Assembly (NCBI GenBank): GCA_949358305.1
Contig: OX442316.1
Coordinates: 7,006,001-7,070,000, forward strand
From: Strigamia acuminata
Lineage: Eukaryota > Arthropoda > Chilopoda > Geophilomorpha > Linotaeniidae
DNA: 64,000 nt
Direction: 5' to 3'
Each line of letters starts with the position of its first letter. Positions within the stretch are counted from its first letter, which is position 1. The notes below the pieces were generated by a model. That model was not told where the DNA came from. It saw only the letters and a program-made list of their open reading frames with translations, and ran no database searches. Below, piece after piece: positions 1-11,749 of this stretch. The position numbers were made by a program, and so were the translations under genes.

Positions 1-2
1 CA

Positions 3-1824
3 ATGACGAGTGGTAAATCAATTTTAGTTTGTTGGTTGGTTGCTGTTACGATTAACCTTAGCAATGGTTACAAACCAGTTGCTATTGTTCATGGCATAAT
101 GTTTAACCCCAAGGATCACATGGAAGGATTAAGAGATGCAATTTTGAAGGTAAATATCGTTTTGTACACACATTGCATTACTAATACAAGAAAGAACATT
201 TTTTTGTCGTGTTTTGAGCTGAATGAAATTGTTGTCAGCATTGATTTGCTGCAAATTTTTATCGATTTGATAAAACGAAAAGTGGGCTTCAGTTGTATAC
301 TTTGTTGCAGGAAAGCCCAATTTCCAAAATTTAGTTGTAGGCTTTTGTAAATGTCAAGGTCAGCTTAAAATCTGCTGAGTCAAACCATTCACTAAATTTG
401 CACGAACATATGTTCTTTTTTTATTGTAGGTCTGAATTATCGTGTTTACCGGTAATAAAAATAATTTATGCTTTAAAATGTGTTAAAATAGCAATGCAGT
501 AAAGCTTCAGAGCCAGCATATCCTCTATAAATTGTATAATAACAAATAAATAACAAAACTTACGTAACATTATTTATTTGTTTTTCAAACAATTTTTTTT
601 TTGCTTTATTACTTTGGAAAATTTGAATTTTTTTAGATAAAATGTATATTTCTTTAATTCAGGCTCATCCAGGGACCGAAGTTAATCTGTTGGAAATTCT
701 CCATGAGCAGGAGAGTTTTCTGCCAATGTGGTATCAGGTGACCCGTTTTCATGCAGAAATCGAAAAGATGGTCGAGAAATATCCCGACGGCATTAATGTT
801 ATTGGATATTCTCAAGGTTTTATAAATAATTCACTTGTGTAATAAGTTCCTTTTTATGTAAATGTGTTTCTTAATAGGTGGTCTAATTGCGCGAGGTGTA
901 ATTGAATCGATGCCTAATCATAACATCGATACTTTTATTTCACTTTCTTCGCCACAGGCAGGATTTCATGGAGGTTATTTACAATAGTTATTAAAAAACG
1001 AGGCTTTTGTACGTTTTAATTAAATTGCCATATATATTACATATAGAATGGTTCGTTCCAAAAAGCACATTTTACGTTGGAAATGAAGAAAAGTTTTCGT
1101 AAGTTTCATTTGTAATTTAAAAAAATTAATCTCTTTTTGTCGTACGTCTTGGTTTAATAGAGATTCTGTGGCTGGATTCTACAAAGGTGATTCTGGTAGT
1201 GTTGTTTAAGGATTTGAACATTTTATAACAAGAATTTAATTTTTTTTTAGATCCCAAAGATGTGGCCGGACACAAAAAGGAAGCCCGATACTTGGCATCT
1301 TTAGATAACCAAGTAAAACACGAATTGAATAAACGTAAGGTTTATTTGTGAGCTATTAATTTTTATTACAAGATGACCTAATCTTAACCGCAACTTGTAG
1401 AATTCAAAGATGCCATTTGCAAATTGAAACATTTGGTTCTGATTGGAGGTCCAGATGATGGTATAGTTGTACCGTGGGAATCGAGGTAATTTTTACTTAT
1501 TTATTTGCACACACTTGATACGTACCTTATACGTTCGTTTTAAAATCATGTGTAGCCAATTCGCTTATGAGGATGAAAACGGCGTATTGAAGGAACTGAG
1601 AGATACAGAGGTGAGTTAGAGTCTAATAACTGAAATACATCAAGATAAGTAAACCATTTTTCCTGTTGATAAAAATGTAGCTTTACAAAAACGATTGCAT
1701 TTGTCTGAAAACGTTGGATGAAAGAAAAGCCATTACAACCCATACAGTTCCCGGTGTGAAGCATCCCGACTGGTTTAACAATGCAACTGTAATTGAGAAT
1801 TACATTTTACCTTACTTGGCATGA
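3..1824 (+). CDS. PPT2: Lysosomal thioesterase PPT2-like (9 exons, complete)
   Basis: Palmitoyl-protein thioesterase family, closest to PPT2, a lysosomal hydrolase of acyl-thioesters. Exons read by phase: 3-149, 663-816, 878-973, 1047-1098, 1161-1186, 1251-1334, 1401-1485, 1556-1610, 1681-1824, giving 280 aa. The product starts with a signal peptide (hydrophobic residues 7-20), then YKPVAIVHG as in PPT2. The nucleophile is in GYSQGG, built across the exon 2/3 junction. The acid is in LIGGPDDG and the His in VPGVKHPDW near the C-terminus. It is slightly shorter than vertebrate PPT2 because the lid after SLSSPQ is reduced. An AATAAA lies at 1905-1910. It is the only plus-strand gene at this end. 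Exons 6-7 are partly duplicated downstream at 4.9-5.4 kb. The start is the first ATG, two bases inside the window, so an upstream non-coding exon could be missing. Confidence 0.9.
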
Positions 1825-2392
1825 AATCAGGCTAAAGTGTACCATATCCCTTATATTTTATATACGCATGCATTGTGTATCATCATTGTGTGTAATTATT
1901 AAAAAATAAAATGTAGGTGGTATTAAATATTTACTTACATAAGTTAATTGTTGCTATACAAATGTTTGCACTAACACAAAATTTGATACGCCATATACTC
2001 ATTTGATTTTAATCATTCTGATATGTTGTTATGTAATCATTTTGTTGATGGTTTACTGCATTTTGTTTATTATGTAGGAAGGAATGCACATTAATTTGCA
2101 ACAGTCTGTAAAATTCACAAGTGTAGAGCATTGTTGTCATGCCTTATGCTTTTGTTTATGCTGTTGTTGTGTATCCTATAGGTAAATACAGTTTATCATG
2201 ATTCTTACTCTATTTCTTGTATTTTAATTTATTGGCTGCTTTTTATACATATTAGTAATACAGTTTAGGATATTTTCACAGCTCGTAAATTTGTACAAGG
2301 CAATGAGTGTAGTAATGAAGAAGGCACGGCAAGTATAAATCTAATCTTATTAAGTAATATTTGTATTATATTAGACTTAAAAACAAGTCGAT
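1825..2392. other. Intergenic: 3' flanks of PPT2-like gene and channel gene A
   Basis: AT-rich sequence between two convergent genes. It holds the PPT2 polyadenylation signal (1905-1910). The part from about 2231 onward matches 5478-5635 below channel gene B, so it lies inside the duplicated block. I see no coding exon. Confidence 0.6.
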
Positions 2393-4109
2393 TTAATCGT
2401 CATCGTAATATTGAGTGATGTAGTTAATCCAATACGCCATATTGAAGATGACAAATGTCAGAGGGAACAAAATCAGTGCTATATTATCGACGGTAATTCC
2501 TCTCTTTTGTAAAAAAGACGATTTTATAAAATGATTCTGAAAAGTTTAAAACAAAAAGATATAAAATATGAAAAATTAAAGCTAAAAAAAATATAAACTA
2601 AAACATTCCTAAAATTGCTAACCATAGGAGGGGTTTTCTTGGTTTGTTCTTTTCTCTCTTTATTCTTCACATAATTTGCGATTGTAAATTCAATGAGTGT
2701 TGCAAAGACGAAAAATATGCAGAAAAACATCCAAATCTCCAATGCATTTATGTAAGCAACGGGTGGAAGGTCTTTTTGCGCACTGTTGAACTGAGTTGCT
2801 AATGTGAGAAGTGAAGTCAATCCGATCGCAACTCTAGGTATTGCTATTGCAGGATCCAAGCAAAACGCCAAACAAGAAATAATCACAATCAATGCACTTG
2901 GTATATAAGTAAGAATGATGAATGAACTTGTATTTCTTCTCATTCGGAAAACGATTTTGTAGCATTCATAGTTTATTTTCTGTCTAGCAGGTGAATGGTC
3001 GATTGGATTCTTCTGTTTATTGACTTCTTCTTGGCAGGATACGACATGGTCTGATAGTAATGTGTATTGCGGCGGAATCTCAATTTCATGCTCATCGTCA
3101 TCATGAAAATCTATAACTTTAAGTTCATTATTGGCGGAACCTTTATCTGAATACAAAAGGATAAAATTAATCGAGTTATTATTTTTATTAGAAACTCGCA
3201 TTACCCATTTCAAAATCTATGCTGCATTCCTGAATGTCAAAAGGATATAACCTTAAGTCGAATCTGCATATAAAATCAACTGTTGTCCTATAATATAGGA
3301 ATTAGAATATAGAAATTTCACTAAATGTAAGACAATACGAAAGCATTGACAGTATCAACTAAAAAGTAATCAATTTCACAATTTACACAACTTAGTGAGT
3401 GTCAAATGCCATTGTCTAGAGCAAATTGAAAATTATTATCGAACCTACCTGAAACTTGCGTACATTACTGACCCATTTCTTTCAGGATAAATGTTTAGTT
3501 TGTTGGTGTTTTTATCAGAAATTAAAAACGGTTGACATTTCTTGCAATTTCTGAATGCCAGTGATGATGGTTTCCACAAAAAATCAATTAATTCATGAGG
3601 AATTTCTAGACTCATTTTATAATTTTCTTCAACATTTTGTGCGGTTATGTTGTCGCTTGGTTTTAATCTGGGATCCCACCAAAATATCTCGTAATTACTC
3701 TCCATTGTAAAATCCTGTAGAATTAAACGCAATTTAAGTACGACATTTTGTCGGGCGTTATTAGTGTAAATATTATTTTACCATGTGGTTTATGCTAACT
3801 GAGGTTATTGCACTGGGTGTAACTTCCAGATAAACATCTGTAAAAATGTGTTACATTCCATGCTAGATTTTTAAAAGATGAAAATTTAGCTACGAACAGG
3901 GATAGTCTTTAGATACTGGCAAATCCACTCGGTTGTAATTATCCGGGATTAATTTTTCCAGCCACTGGTGAGTGTGTATTTCATAACTATACTTAGAAAA
4001 AATAAATGTACAGATTACAAAAGTATATTGATTGGTACCTATTTGCGCAATATATCAGATTGATAAAAAGAAAAGACCAGTTGAGAACGAATATAATCCC
4101 AAAGTTCAT
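2393..4109 (-). CDS. Cys-loop ligand-gated channel subunit A (type I, 7 exons)
   Basis: Subunit of a pentameric ligand-gated ion channel in the plasma membrane, of the glycine/GABA/GluCl-like branch. Exons from 5' to 3': 4039-4109, 3898-3986, 3782-3837, 3449-3714, 3205-3287, 2605-3146, 2393-2536, giving 416 aa. In order: signal peptide; ligand-binding domain with WWDPRLKP and LWKPS; a Cys-loop with exactly 13 residues between cysteines and YPFDIQEC; a second Cys pair in loop C; M1 with YIPS; M2 with PRVAIGLTSLLTLATQ; M3; and M4 in the last exon ending QYYDDD. The M2 entry reads I-P-R where anion channels have P-A-R. The exon 6 donor is uncertain: GTTTTA after 2605 or GTTAGC after 2623, both in phase 0. 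About 95% identical to gene B. The ligand cannot be inferred. Confidence 0.88.
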
Positions 4110-4249
4110 TGTAAGTGTAACCAACTTTTGCAAATGCCAAGCAGTTTCAATCTGCTGAGCCAAGCATTTAACTTAATTGTTAATAATAAATCAGTCATGG
4201 GTTTAAAAAGCTCTGGTGTCTTTATTAATGTGAAAGTGCTAACAGATTG

Positions 4250-4920
4250 ATTTGCACTTGAAGAGGTTTGAAGGTTACGTTTTAGAGTAAAAACACTTCA
4301 CCAAAGGGTCGCATTACATTACACGACCTCTGGTGTTAAATTCATGTATGACAAATCATTTCTTCACAATCTGCTCACAGCTCGGGCAATGTTAACATCG
4401 TTGCGTGATTCCGTTTTTATTTCTTCCCACGTGATAGGAGAGTTATCTAAGGATATGAACAACAGCTCTTGTCTCTCAAACGTCTCCAATGCTGTCCCAA
4501 CAAATGGACATAGAGGCAAACGACTCAATGCGTTTGCATTTAAATGCTCTACACTTTTCAGTATTCTGGCTTGTAGTTAAAAGAGCTCAGAAACAGCATC
4601 CATCTGAGCATATGCAAGGGTACAACTTCCTGTAATGGCTTCTTCCTCCCAAATAAACCCAAAAGCGGTATATGATAGATGATGATAGTGAAAGAAAAAC
4701 CCATTAGGGTAGATACATACCGGTAATACACTTTTTGACGCCAAGTATCACGGATAATGCTTCGCGATCCAACTGGGAGTAGTTCCGCTCGGTCAGGCTC
4801 ATGGTTTGCGATGTGTACGCCATGGGATGCTCTTGTTCGTCAACATCGTGTGCTAAAGCTGCGCCGACACCCACAGGGGACCCACCAACAGCCAAGATAA
4901 TCTGGTACTTAAATGGCATT
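4250..4920 (-). mobile_element. Ty3/gypsy pol remnant (RNase H and downstream)
   Basis: Minus-strand reading at 4704-4934 shows the gypsy-type RNase H signature SPVGVGAALAH, then EHPMAYTSQTMSLTERNYSQLDREALSVILGVKK. Decayed downstream pol sequence with stops continues to about 4250. It is broken and has no LTRs. The same segment is present at about 7500-8120 upstream of channel gene B, so the insertion predates the duplication that made A and B. It ends abruptly at about 4908-4923, where PPT2-derived sequence begins: the duplication joint. Confidence 0.75.
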
Positions 4921-4923
4921 AAA

Positions 4924-5440
4924 ATACTTGGCATCTTTAGATAACCAAGTAAAACACGAATTGAATAAATGTAAGGTTTATTTATGAGCTATTAATTTTT
5001 ACCACATGATGACCAACTCATGTTGGAATTTACTGACCACCAGGGAGTGGATTGTCGCGTCCACGCGCCGGATTAGGAAGATTGACCAATCCCAAAGCAC
5101 TTCGAGATTTATTTAAACTTTTGTATTTGACTGAATAAAAACTTGTTGATTGTTAGCCTATTGTTCGTTTCGCACGCGTTTATTTTAAACACTCTAAACT
5201 GCAACTTGTAGAATTCAAAGACGCCATTTGCAAATTGAAGCATTTGGTTCTGATCGGAGGTCCAGATGATGGTATACTAGCGACTAAACCCTGACATCCT
5301 GGTCGCTCTTGATTGGTCTATATTATGACTACCAGAAGATATTTTGACTCCCTAATTCTATCCCTCTTGTAATGCACTCACAATTACAAATCAACTAACA
5401 GCACTTTCCAAAGTTTTACCTTGGCAATCCAGGTAATTTT
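4924..5440 (+). pseudogene. Truncated PPT2 copy (parts of exons 6 and 7), broken by insertions
   Basis: The stretch 4924-4970 repeats the end of PPT2 exon 6 and its donor, and 5212-5276 repeats exon 7 up to GGPDDG, with a few substitutions. Intron 6 of this copy carries a 171-bp solo LTR (5021-5191). Exon 7 is interrupted after 5276 by about 150 bp of unrelated sequence, and similarity resumes at about 5424 at the exon 7 donor. Exons 1-5 and 8-9 are missing. It cannot encode an enzyme. It lies between channel genes A and B and marks the second copy of a head-to-tail duplicated block. Confidence 0.85.
5021..5191 (+). mobile_element. Solo LTR, 171 bp, in the intron of the PPT2 pseudogene
   Basis: It begins TGTTGGAATTTACTG and ends TTTTAAACA, with AATAAA at 5134-5139. 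The parental PPT2 intron (1335-1400) lacks this block and aligns directly across it. Flanks are ctca on the left and ctct on the right, compatible with a slightly decayed short target-site duplication. The TGTTGGAAT start resembles Ty1/copia-class LTRs, but the class is tentative. Because the parental intron lacks it, the insertion followed the PPT2 duplication. Confidence 0.72.
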
Positions 5441-5635
5441 TACTTATTTATTTTCACACACTTGTTACTTGTTACTTGGCTGCTTTTTATACATATTAGT
5501 AATACAGTTTAGGATATTTTAACAGCTCGTAAATTTATACAAGGGAATGAGTGTAGTAGTGAAGAAAGCACGGTAAGTATACATCCAGTCTTATTAAGTA
5601 ATATTTGTATTAAATTAGACTTAAAACAAGTCGAT

Positions 5636-7359
5636 TTAATCGTCACCGTAATATTGAGTGATGTAGTTAATCCAATACGCCATATTGAAGATGACAAACG
5701 TCAGAGGGAACAAAATCAGTGCTATATTATCGACGGTAATTCCTCTTTTTTGCAAGAAAGACGACTTTATAAAATGATTCTGAAAAGTTTAAAACAAAAA
5801 GATATAAAATATGAAAAATATAAACTAAAACATAAGTTAACTACATTCCTAAAATTGCTAACCACAGGAGGGGTTTTCTTGGTTTGTTCTTTACTCTCTT
5901 TACTCTTTACATAATTTGCGATCGTAAATTCAACGATGGTTGCAAAGACGAAAAATATGCAGAAGAACATCCAAATCTCCAATGCATTTATGTAAGCAAC
6001 GGGTGGAAGCTCATTGTGCGCACTGTTGAACTGAGTTGCTAATGTGAGAAGTGAAGTCAATCCGATTGCAACTCTAGGCATTGCTATTGTAGGATCCAAG
6101 CAAAACGACAAACAAGAAATAATCACAATCAATGCACTTGGAATGTAGATAAGAATGATGAATGAACTTGTGTTTCTTCTCATTCGGAAAACGATTTTGT
6201 AGCATTCATAGTTTATTTTCTGTCTAGCAGGTGAATGGTCGATTGAATTCTTCTGTTTATTGACTTCTTCTTGGCAGGATACGACTTGGTCTGATAGTAA
6301 TGTGTATTGCGGCGGAATCTCAATTTCATGCTCATCATCATCATGAAAATCTATAACTTTAAGTTCATTATTGGCGGAACCTTTATCTGAATACAAAAGA
6401 ATAAAATTAATCGGGTTATTATTTTTATTAGAAACTCGCATTACCCATTTCAAAATCTATGCTGCATTCCTGAATGTCAAAAGGATATAACCTTAAGTCG
6501 AATCTGCATATAAAATCAACTGTTGTCCTATAAGTATTAAACAAATATTGTCTTAAGCAGAAATTTCATTAAATATAAGACAATACGAAAGCATTGACAG
6601 TATCAACTAAAAAGTAATCAATTTCACAATTTACAGAACTTAGTGAGTGTCAAATGCCATTGTCTAGAGCAAATTGAAAATTATTATCGAACCTACCTGA
6701 AACTTGCGTACATTACTGACCCATTTCTTTCAGGATAAATGTTTAGTTTATTGGTGTTTTTATCAGAAAGTAAATACGGTTGACATTTTTTGCAGTTTCT
6801 GAATGCTAGTGATGATGGTTTCCACAAAAAATCAATCAATTCATGAGGAATTTCTAGACTCATTTTATAATTATTTTCAACATTTCGTGCGGTTATGTTG
6901 TCGCTTGGTTTTAATCTGGGATCCCACCAAAATATCTCGTAATTACTCTCAATTGTAAAATCCTGTAGAGTTAAACGCAATTTAAGTACGACATTTTGTC
7001 GGGTGTTATTAGTGTAAACATTATTTTACCATGTGGTTTATGCTAACTGAAGTTATTGAACTGGGTGTAACTTCCAGATAAACATCTGTAAAAATGTGTT
7101 ACAATCCATGCTAGATTTTTTTAAAAGATGAAAATTTAGCTACGAACAGGGATAGTCTTTAGATACTGGCAAATCCACTCGGTTGTATTTATCCGGGATT
7201 AATTTTTCCAGCCACTGGTGATTGTGTATTTCATAACTATACTTAGAAAAAATAAATGTACAGATTACAAAAGTATATTGATTGGTACCTATTTGCGCAA
7301 TATATCAGATTGATAAAAAGAAAAGACCGGTTGAGAATGAATATAATCCCAACGTTCAT
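5636..7359 (-). CDS. Cys-loop ligand-gated channel subunit B (type I, 7 exons)
   Basis: Near-identical paralogue of gene A with the same seven-exon layout. Exon 1 is 7289-7359, exon 4 is read through 6980-6693 (SNYEIFWWDPRLKP, LWKPS, NCKKCQP), exon 6 is 5845-6386 and exon 7 is 5636-5779. About 416 aa, with signal peptide, Cys-loop, loop-C Cys pair, M1-M3 and M4 in order. The M2 entry is M-P-R followed by VAIGLTSLLTLATQ. Exon 6 has a better donor (GTAGTT) than the equivalent site in A. No disabling change was seen. Genes A and B sit in a head-to-tail duplicated block that carries the same gypsy fragment on the upstream side. Likely an anion channel by family; ligand unknown. Confidence 0.88.
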
Positions 7360-7499
7360 TGTAAGTGTAACCAACTTTTGCAAATGCCAAGCAGTTTCAA
7401 TCTGCTGAGCCAAGCATTTAACTTAATTGTTAATAATAAATAAGTCAAGGGTTTAAACAGCTCTGGTGTCTTTATTAATGTGAAAGTGCTAACGGATTA

Positions 7500-8923
7500 A
7501 TTTGCACTTGAAGAGGTTTGAAGGTTACATTTTAAAGAATCACAAGGTTGCACTACATTATACGACCTCTGGTGTCAAATTCATGAATGACAAATCATTT
7601 CTTCACATTCTCCACACAACAGTGTGCGATTCTGTTTTTATTTTTTCCCACGTGATAGGAGAGTTTCCTATGGATATGAACAACAGCTCTTGTCTCGCAA
7701 ATGTCTTCAATGCTGTCCCAACAAATGTATGTAGGGGCAAACAACTCAATGCGTTTGCATTTAAATGCTATACACCTTTTCGATATTCTAGCCTATAGTT
7801 AAAAGAGCTTAGGAACAGCATCCACCTCAGCATACGCAAAAGTACAACTTCTGGTATGGGCTTCTTCCTCCCAAATAAACCCAAAAGCGGTTTATGATCG
7901 GTGATGACAGTGAAATAAAAACCCATTACATACATAATAAACTTCTTGATGCCAAATATCACGGATAATGCTTTGCGATCCAATTGGGAGTAGTTCCGCT
8001 CGGTCAGGCTCATGGTTTGCGATGCGGCTGCCACGGGACACTCTTGTCTCTCAACAGGTGTGCTAAAACTGCACCGACGCCCACAGGAGATGCAACAACA
8101 GCCAAAGTAATCTGGTACTTTGAGTTAAACTCGTACTTTATACCCGCACATGCGTCTTCATGTGTGTTGCTTCATACCCAATCGACACCCTTCTGCAAAA
8201 GCTGATATACAGGAGTTGATACTGTTGCCATGTTTGGCAAAAACATTACGTAGAGTACTCGGCCCAATTATCCAGTTAATAGGTACTCTGCGCTGGTTGA
8301 AAGATATATAATCTTCTTGAAGGCGTTGTCCTCTTTCTTGTTGCTGTCCAGGGTCTGCTCTCATACAAAATTTCGCTAATGCCTGAGACCACCGCATCGG
8401 TAACATTTTGCGTCGATGAACGGGCATTGGAGTCCCTATGGCCGCCACTCCACCTTTTGCACTTGCCAACAAGCTGGGAAGTTGCCACCATGTCAAAAGT
8501 AGCCATTTCGATCGTTTACGGATGAATCAGGTCCTGTATCAGTCCATATATTTTTGATCCAATGATAGAGCTGAGTAGTTGCTTCTGTTCCACCTCCTTG
8601 ACGAGATTTAGCACGCAGGAATCTCAAAACTGATGGACGTACTGACTACTGATTCCAAGCTTCCTCCGATTTTCCGGTAAAAGGCAGAATGCTGCCCAAC
8701 AAATGTGGTGGTCTGTCAGTTTGTGCCAACAGGATCGCTGCGATGGTATAATAGTTGATTTGTTTGGGTCTGTCATCGTGCTTGCTAAAGATACAAAGGG
8801 TGTATCACATTCGAATATTAAACAAGAAAAAATCAAAACGATACATATTTTGACCAAAACGAAATGTTGTTGAGGCACATGAGTTCGAATCCACAGAATC
8901 CACGTTATTTCTTGTCGCCAACT
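7500..8923 (-). mobile_element. Degenerate Ty3/gypsy internal region (gag to pol RNase H)
   Basis: Read on the minus strand below the LTR at 8924-9470: a primer-binding-like TTGGCGACAAG two bases inside the LTR (8911-8921); a decayed gag region at 8158-8900 with a recognisable zinc-knuckle relic (CYRCGG, then H) that is out of frame with neighbouring segments; then RNase H at 7768-8034 (SQTMSLTERNYSQLDRKALSVIFGIKKF, VITDHKPLLGLFG); then decayed sequence to about 7500. Protease and most of reverse transcriptase are missing, so there was a large internal deletion. Many frameshifts and stops; not functional. Confidence 0.75.
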
Positions 8924-9470
8924 TGTTATGTTTTCAATAAAGGTCAGGCAGATCAAATCTCATAGATAGTTGCGGTATTTATTTCGATTTACGCAATCGG
9001 TAACTTACAAGCATTTCAGCATTAATTTTGCACAGTTTTTATCCTTCCAAATTTGGAATTGTATTTTACATCATATCATATGTTTCCTATATTATTATAC
9101 AATATATATCTCATTGTTTCTTATTATTGTCAGCACGTGCTTTACATTAGTTATTATTTCAGATACATTTTATACATGTGAAGTTTTTTTTATTGTGTAA
9201 CATTCTTTGATAGTGTATTGGAATTTGATTTATTTTATAATATTTGTGATATTTATACATTAATACCCATTGGGGGAATTTGTTGTGATATTTTGATGTT
9301 TAATTAATATAACTTATATCTTGATTGTGGCTAATGCAGTGCTACGACGACATATGACGTTTTTTGTACCTCCTGCACCAGTGTTCAACTTGATGTGTAA
9401 CCGCCATGTTTTGTAACATTTAATGTGCATTCACCACTCATTGTGAATAAATCCCCATTATATTCTAACA
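8924..9470 (-). repeat. 5' LTR of the degenerate Ty3/gypsy element, 547 bp
   Basis: On the minus strand it starts TGTTAGAATATAATGG and ends CATAACA, so the termini TGTTA/TAACA are perfect inverted repeats. It contains an AATAAA about 75 bases before its end. It is followed at once by agTTGGCGACAAG, the usual place for a tRNA primer-binding site. No second LTR was found at the pol end. It abuts the 3' flank of channel gene C by about 40 bases. Confidence 0.7.
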
Positions 9471-9509
9471 ACTCGCTTTGTTGACAGCTAAAAATATTGC
9501 ATTTATGTT

Positions 9510-10960
9510 TTAGTAATATTCAGTCAAATATTTGCTCCAATACACTATGTTAAAGATTAAAAATACCAAAGGAAACAAAATCAATGCTACCTGATCGATG
9601 GTAATTCTGCTTTTTGATAGATTGGGCAATTTTAGAAAACGGCTCTGAAAATATAAAAAAAATTAGAAATTTAACTGCTACTAAACTTAGTATAAAAACG
9701 AAAGATTTCGACTGAGACTACGTACGTTTACATTGCTCTGGTTTCTTGTAGTCGCGGTGACATAAACTTTGTTAGTTTGTTTTCCATTTTTCTGCCTATA
9801 GTAATGTGCAATTGTAAATTCAGCGAAAGTGGAAAAGACGAAAAATATGCAAAAGAACATCCAAATCTCCAATGCATTTATGTAAGAGACGGGTGGAAGT
9901 TCTTTTTGCGCATTGTTGAACTGAGTTGCTAATGTGAGTAGAGAAGTCAACCCGATCGCAATTCTTGGCGCTGCTATTGCAGGATCCAAGCAAAACGACA
10001 AACAGGAAATAACTGCAATCAATGCACTAGGAATATACATAAGAATGACAAATGAAATTGTATTTCTTCTCAATCGGAAAACAATTTTGTAGCAATCAGA
10101 ATTTCTTTTTTGTCTGGAGGGGGAGTCGTTGATTTTTTTCTTCTGCGAATTATTGACTTCTTTTTTGCAGGAAACGACGTTGTCGGATAGTAATGTATAT
10201 TGTGGGGGAATATTCATTTTCTCCTCGTCATCATCATGAAAATTTATAATCTTCAATTTATTAGTATTATAGGAACCTGTATCTGAAAAAATGATAAAAT
10301 TAATTTAGTCATTAGCCTCAGTCTTACAAGTTAGTTATTTATCACACCTTACCCATTTCAATATCTATGCTGCATTCCTGAATGTCAAAGGGATATGACC
10401 TTAAATCAAATGTGCATATAAAATCCCCTGTTCTCCTGGAAATAATAAATAAATGTTGAATAAATCACACAAGATTACGGTGCTGCATTGACAATATCAC
10501 AGTTAGCGACTTTAAAATTGTTGCTAAATAAAATCGAACCTACCTGAAACTTGCGTACATTACTGACCCTTCAGTTTCAGGATAAATATAAAGTCTGTGG
10601 CTGTTTTTATCACTAAGTAAATATGAATGGCATTTCTTGCAATTTCTAAATGCTAGTGATGATGGTTTAAACAAAAAATCAATTAATTCATGAGGAATTT
10701 CTAGGCTCATTTTATAATTTTTTTCAACGTGTGCTGCGGTGATATTGTCGGTTGGTTTTAATCTGGGATCGAACCAAAATATCTCAAAATAACACTCGAT
10801 TGTAAAATCCTATGTGATTAAAAGTAAATAAGTACAATTTTTAAATATTACGGAGTATTAATTATATTTTACCATGTGTCTCATGTTAATCGAAGTTATT
10901 GCACTTGGTGTAATTTCTAAATACACATCTATAGAAATATAAAATTATGTATTACCGTTT

Positions 10961-10991
<31 letters not shown>

Positions 10992-11216
10992 GAGTTGAGC
11001 TACTAACACGGATGGGTTTTTGATATTGGTAAATGTAAACGATTATAATTATCTGGAATTAATTGTTCCAGCCATTTGTGATCGTGAGTTTCGTAACTAC
11101 AACAGGAAAAAAATAAAAATTAGAAGTGAGTATATTTGAAATGTTGATTGTTACCTATTTGTGAAATATTTTAGATTGATTAATACAAATAGCCAATTGA
11201 AAATGAATATTTTCAT
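9510..11216 (-). CDS. Cys-loop ligand-gated channel subunit C (type I, divergent)
   Basis: Exons from 5' to 3': 11155-11216, 11008-11096, about 10874-10929, 10544-10809, 10353-10435, 9726-10282, 9510-9644, giving 415 aa. Same plan as A and B: signal peptide, ligand-binding domain, 13-residue Cys-loop, loop-C Cys pair, M1 (MYIPS), M2 (A-P-R then IAIGLTSLLTLATQ), M3, short basic loop, M4 (ILFPLVFLIFN). Odd points: the near-invariant Trp of LWKPS is Phe (FLFKPS), and Trp of WWDPRL is also Phe. The M3-M4 loop is about 15 bases longer than in A/B with a good donor (GTACGT). Intron 2 holds a run of about 25 A. It is the oldest-looking type I copy and sits outside the A/B duplication. Confidence 0.87.
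10967..10991. repeat. Poly-A run in intron 2 of channel gene C
   Basis: About 25 consecutive A on the plus strand, adjoining the exon 2 donor side of gene C. A simple mononucleotide tract, with no flanking element recognised. Confidence 0.9.
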
Positions 11217-11676
11217 AATGCCAATTTCCCATTTGAACGAAAGAACTGTGTAGCTCCTTATTCATGTAGCCCCAACGTCTATTTGACTGCAAAGTCAAGT
11301 AGTTATTTTATTAGTGTGTGCATGCAATGTATCAATAAATAAAAAACTATGAATATATAGTTCTAAATATAATGTCCATTTAAAAGCAATTTACACAGGA
11401 AATTTACGTACTTATCAGGAAATTGCAGTTATGGATTTTTTCTAATGACATGTTATTATCCTCGTAGTCCAAATTGTAGATGTTAAGATTATTCAGTGCA
11501 CAGGCTAAAGTTTTATAAAATCAAAACGCACAACTTATTTTAAAAATAAATGGTGTGTTTAATGCGAAACAATGCAGAAACACCCACTTACAGTAGTTTG
11601 AAAATCACAGGAAATGTTTGGCTCGCCATGAGCTTTTCTTCACTACTATAATCATTAATAATAGTAATAATAATAA

Positions 11677-11749
<73 letters not shown>

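Noticed and set aside
8158-8506. Overlapping minus-strand frames as a novel gene
   Set aside because: Position after an LTR and primer site, a knuckle relic and the following RNase H show this is a frameshifted gypsy gag region.
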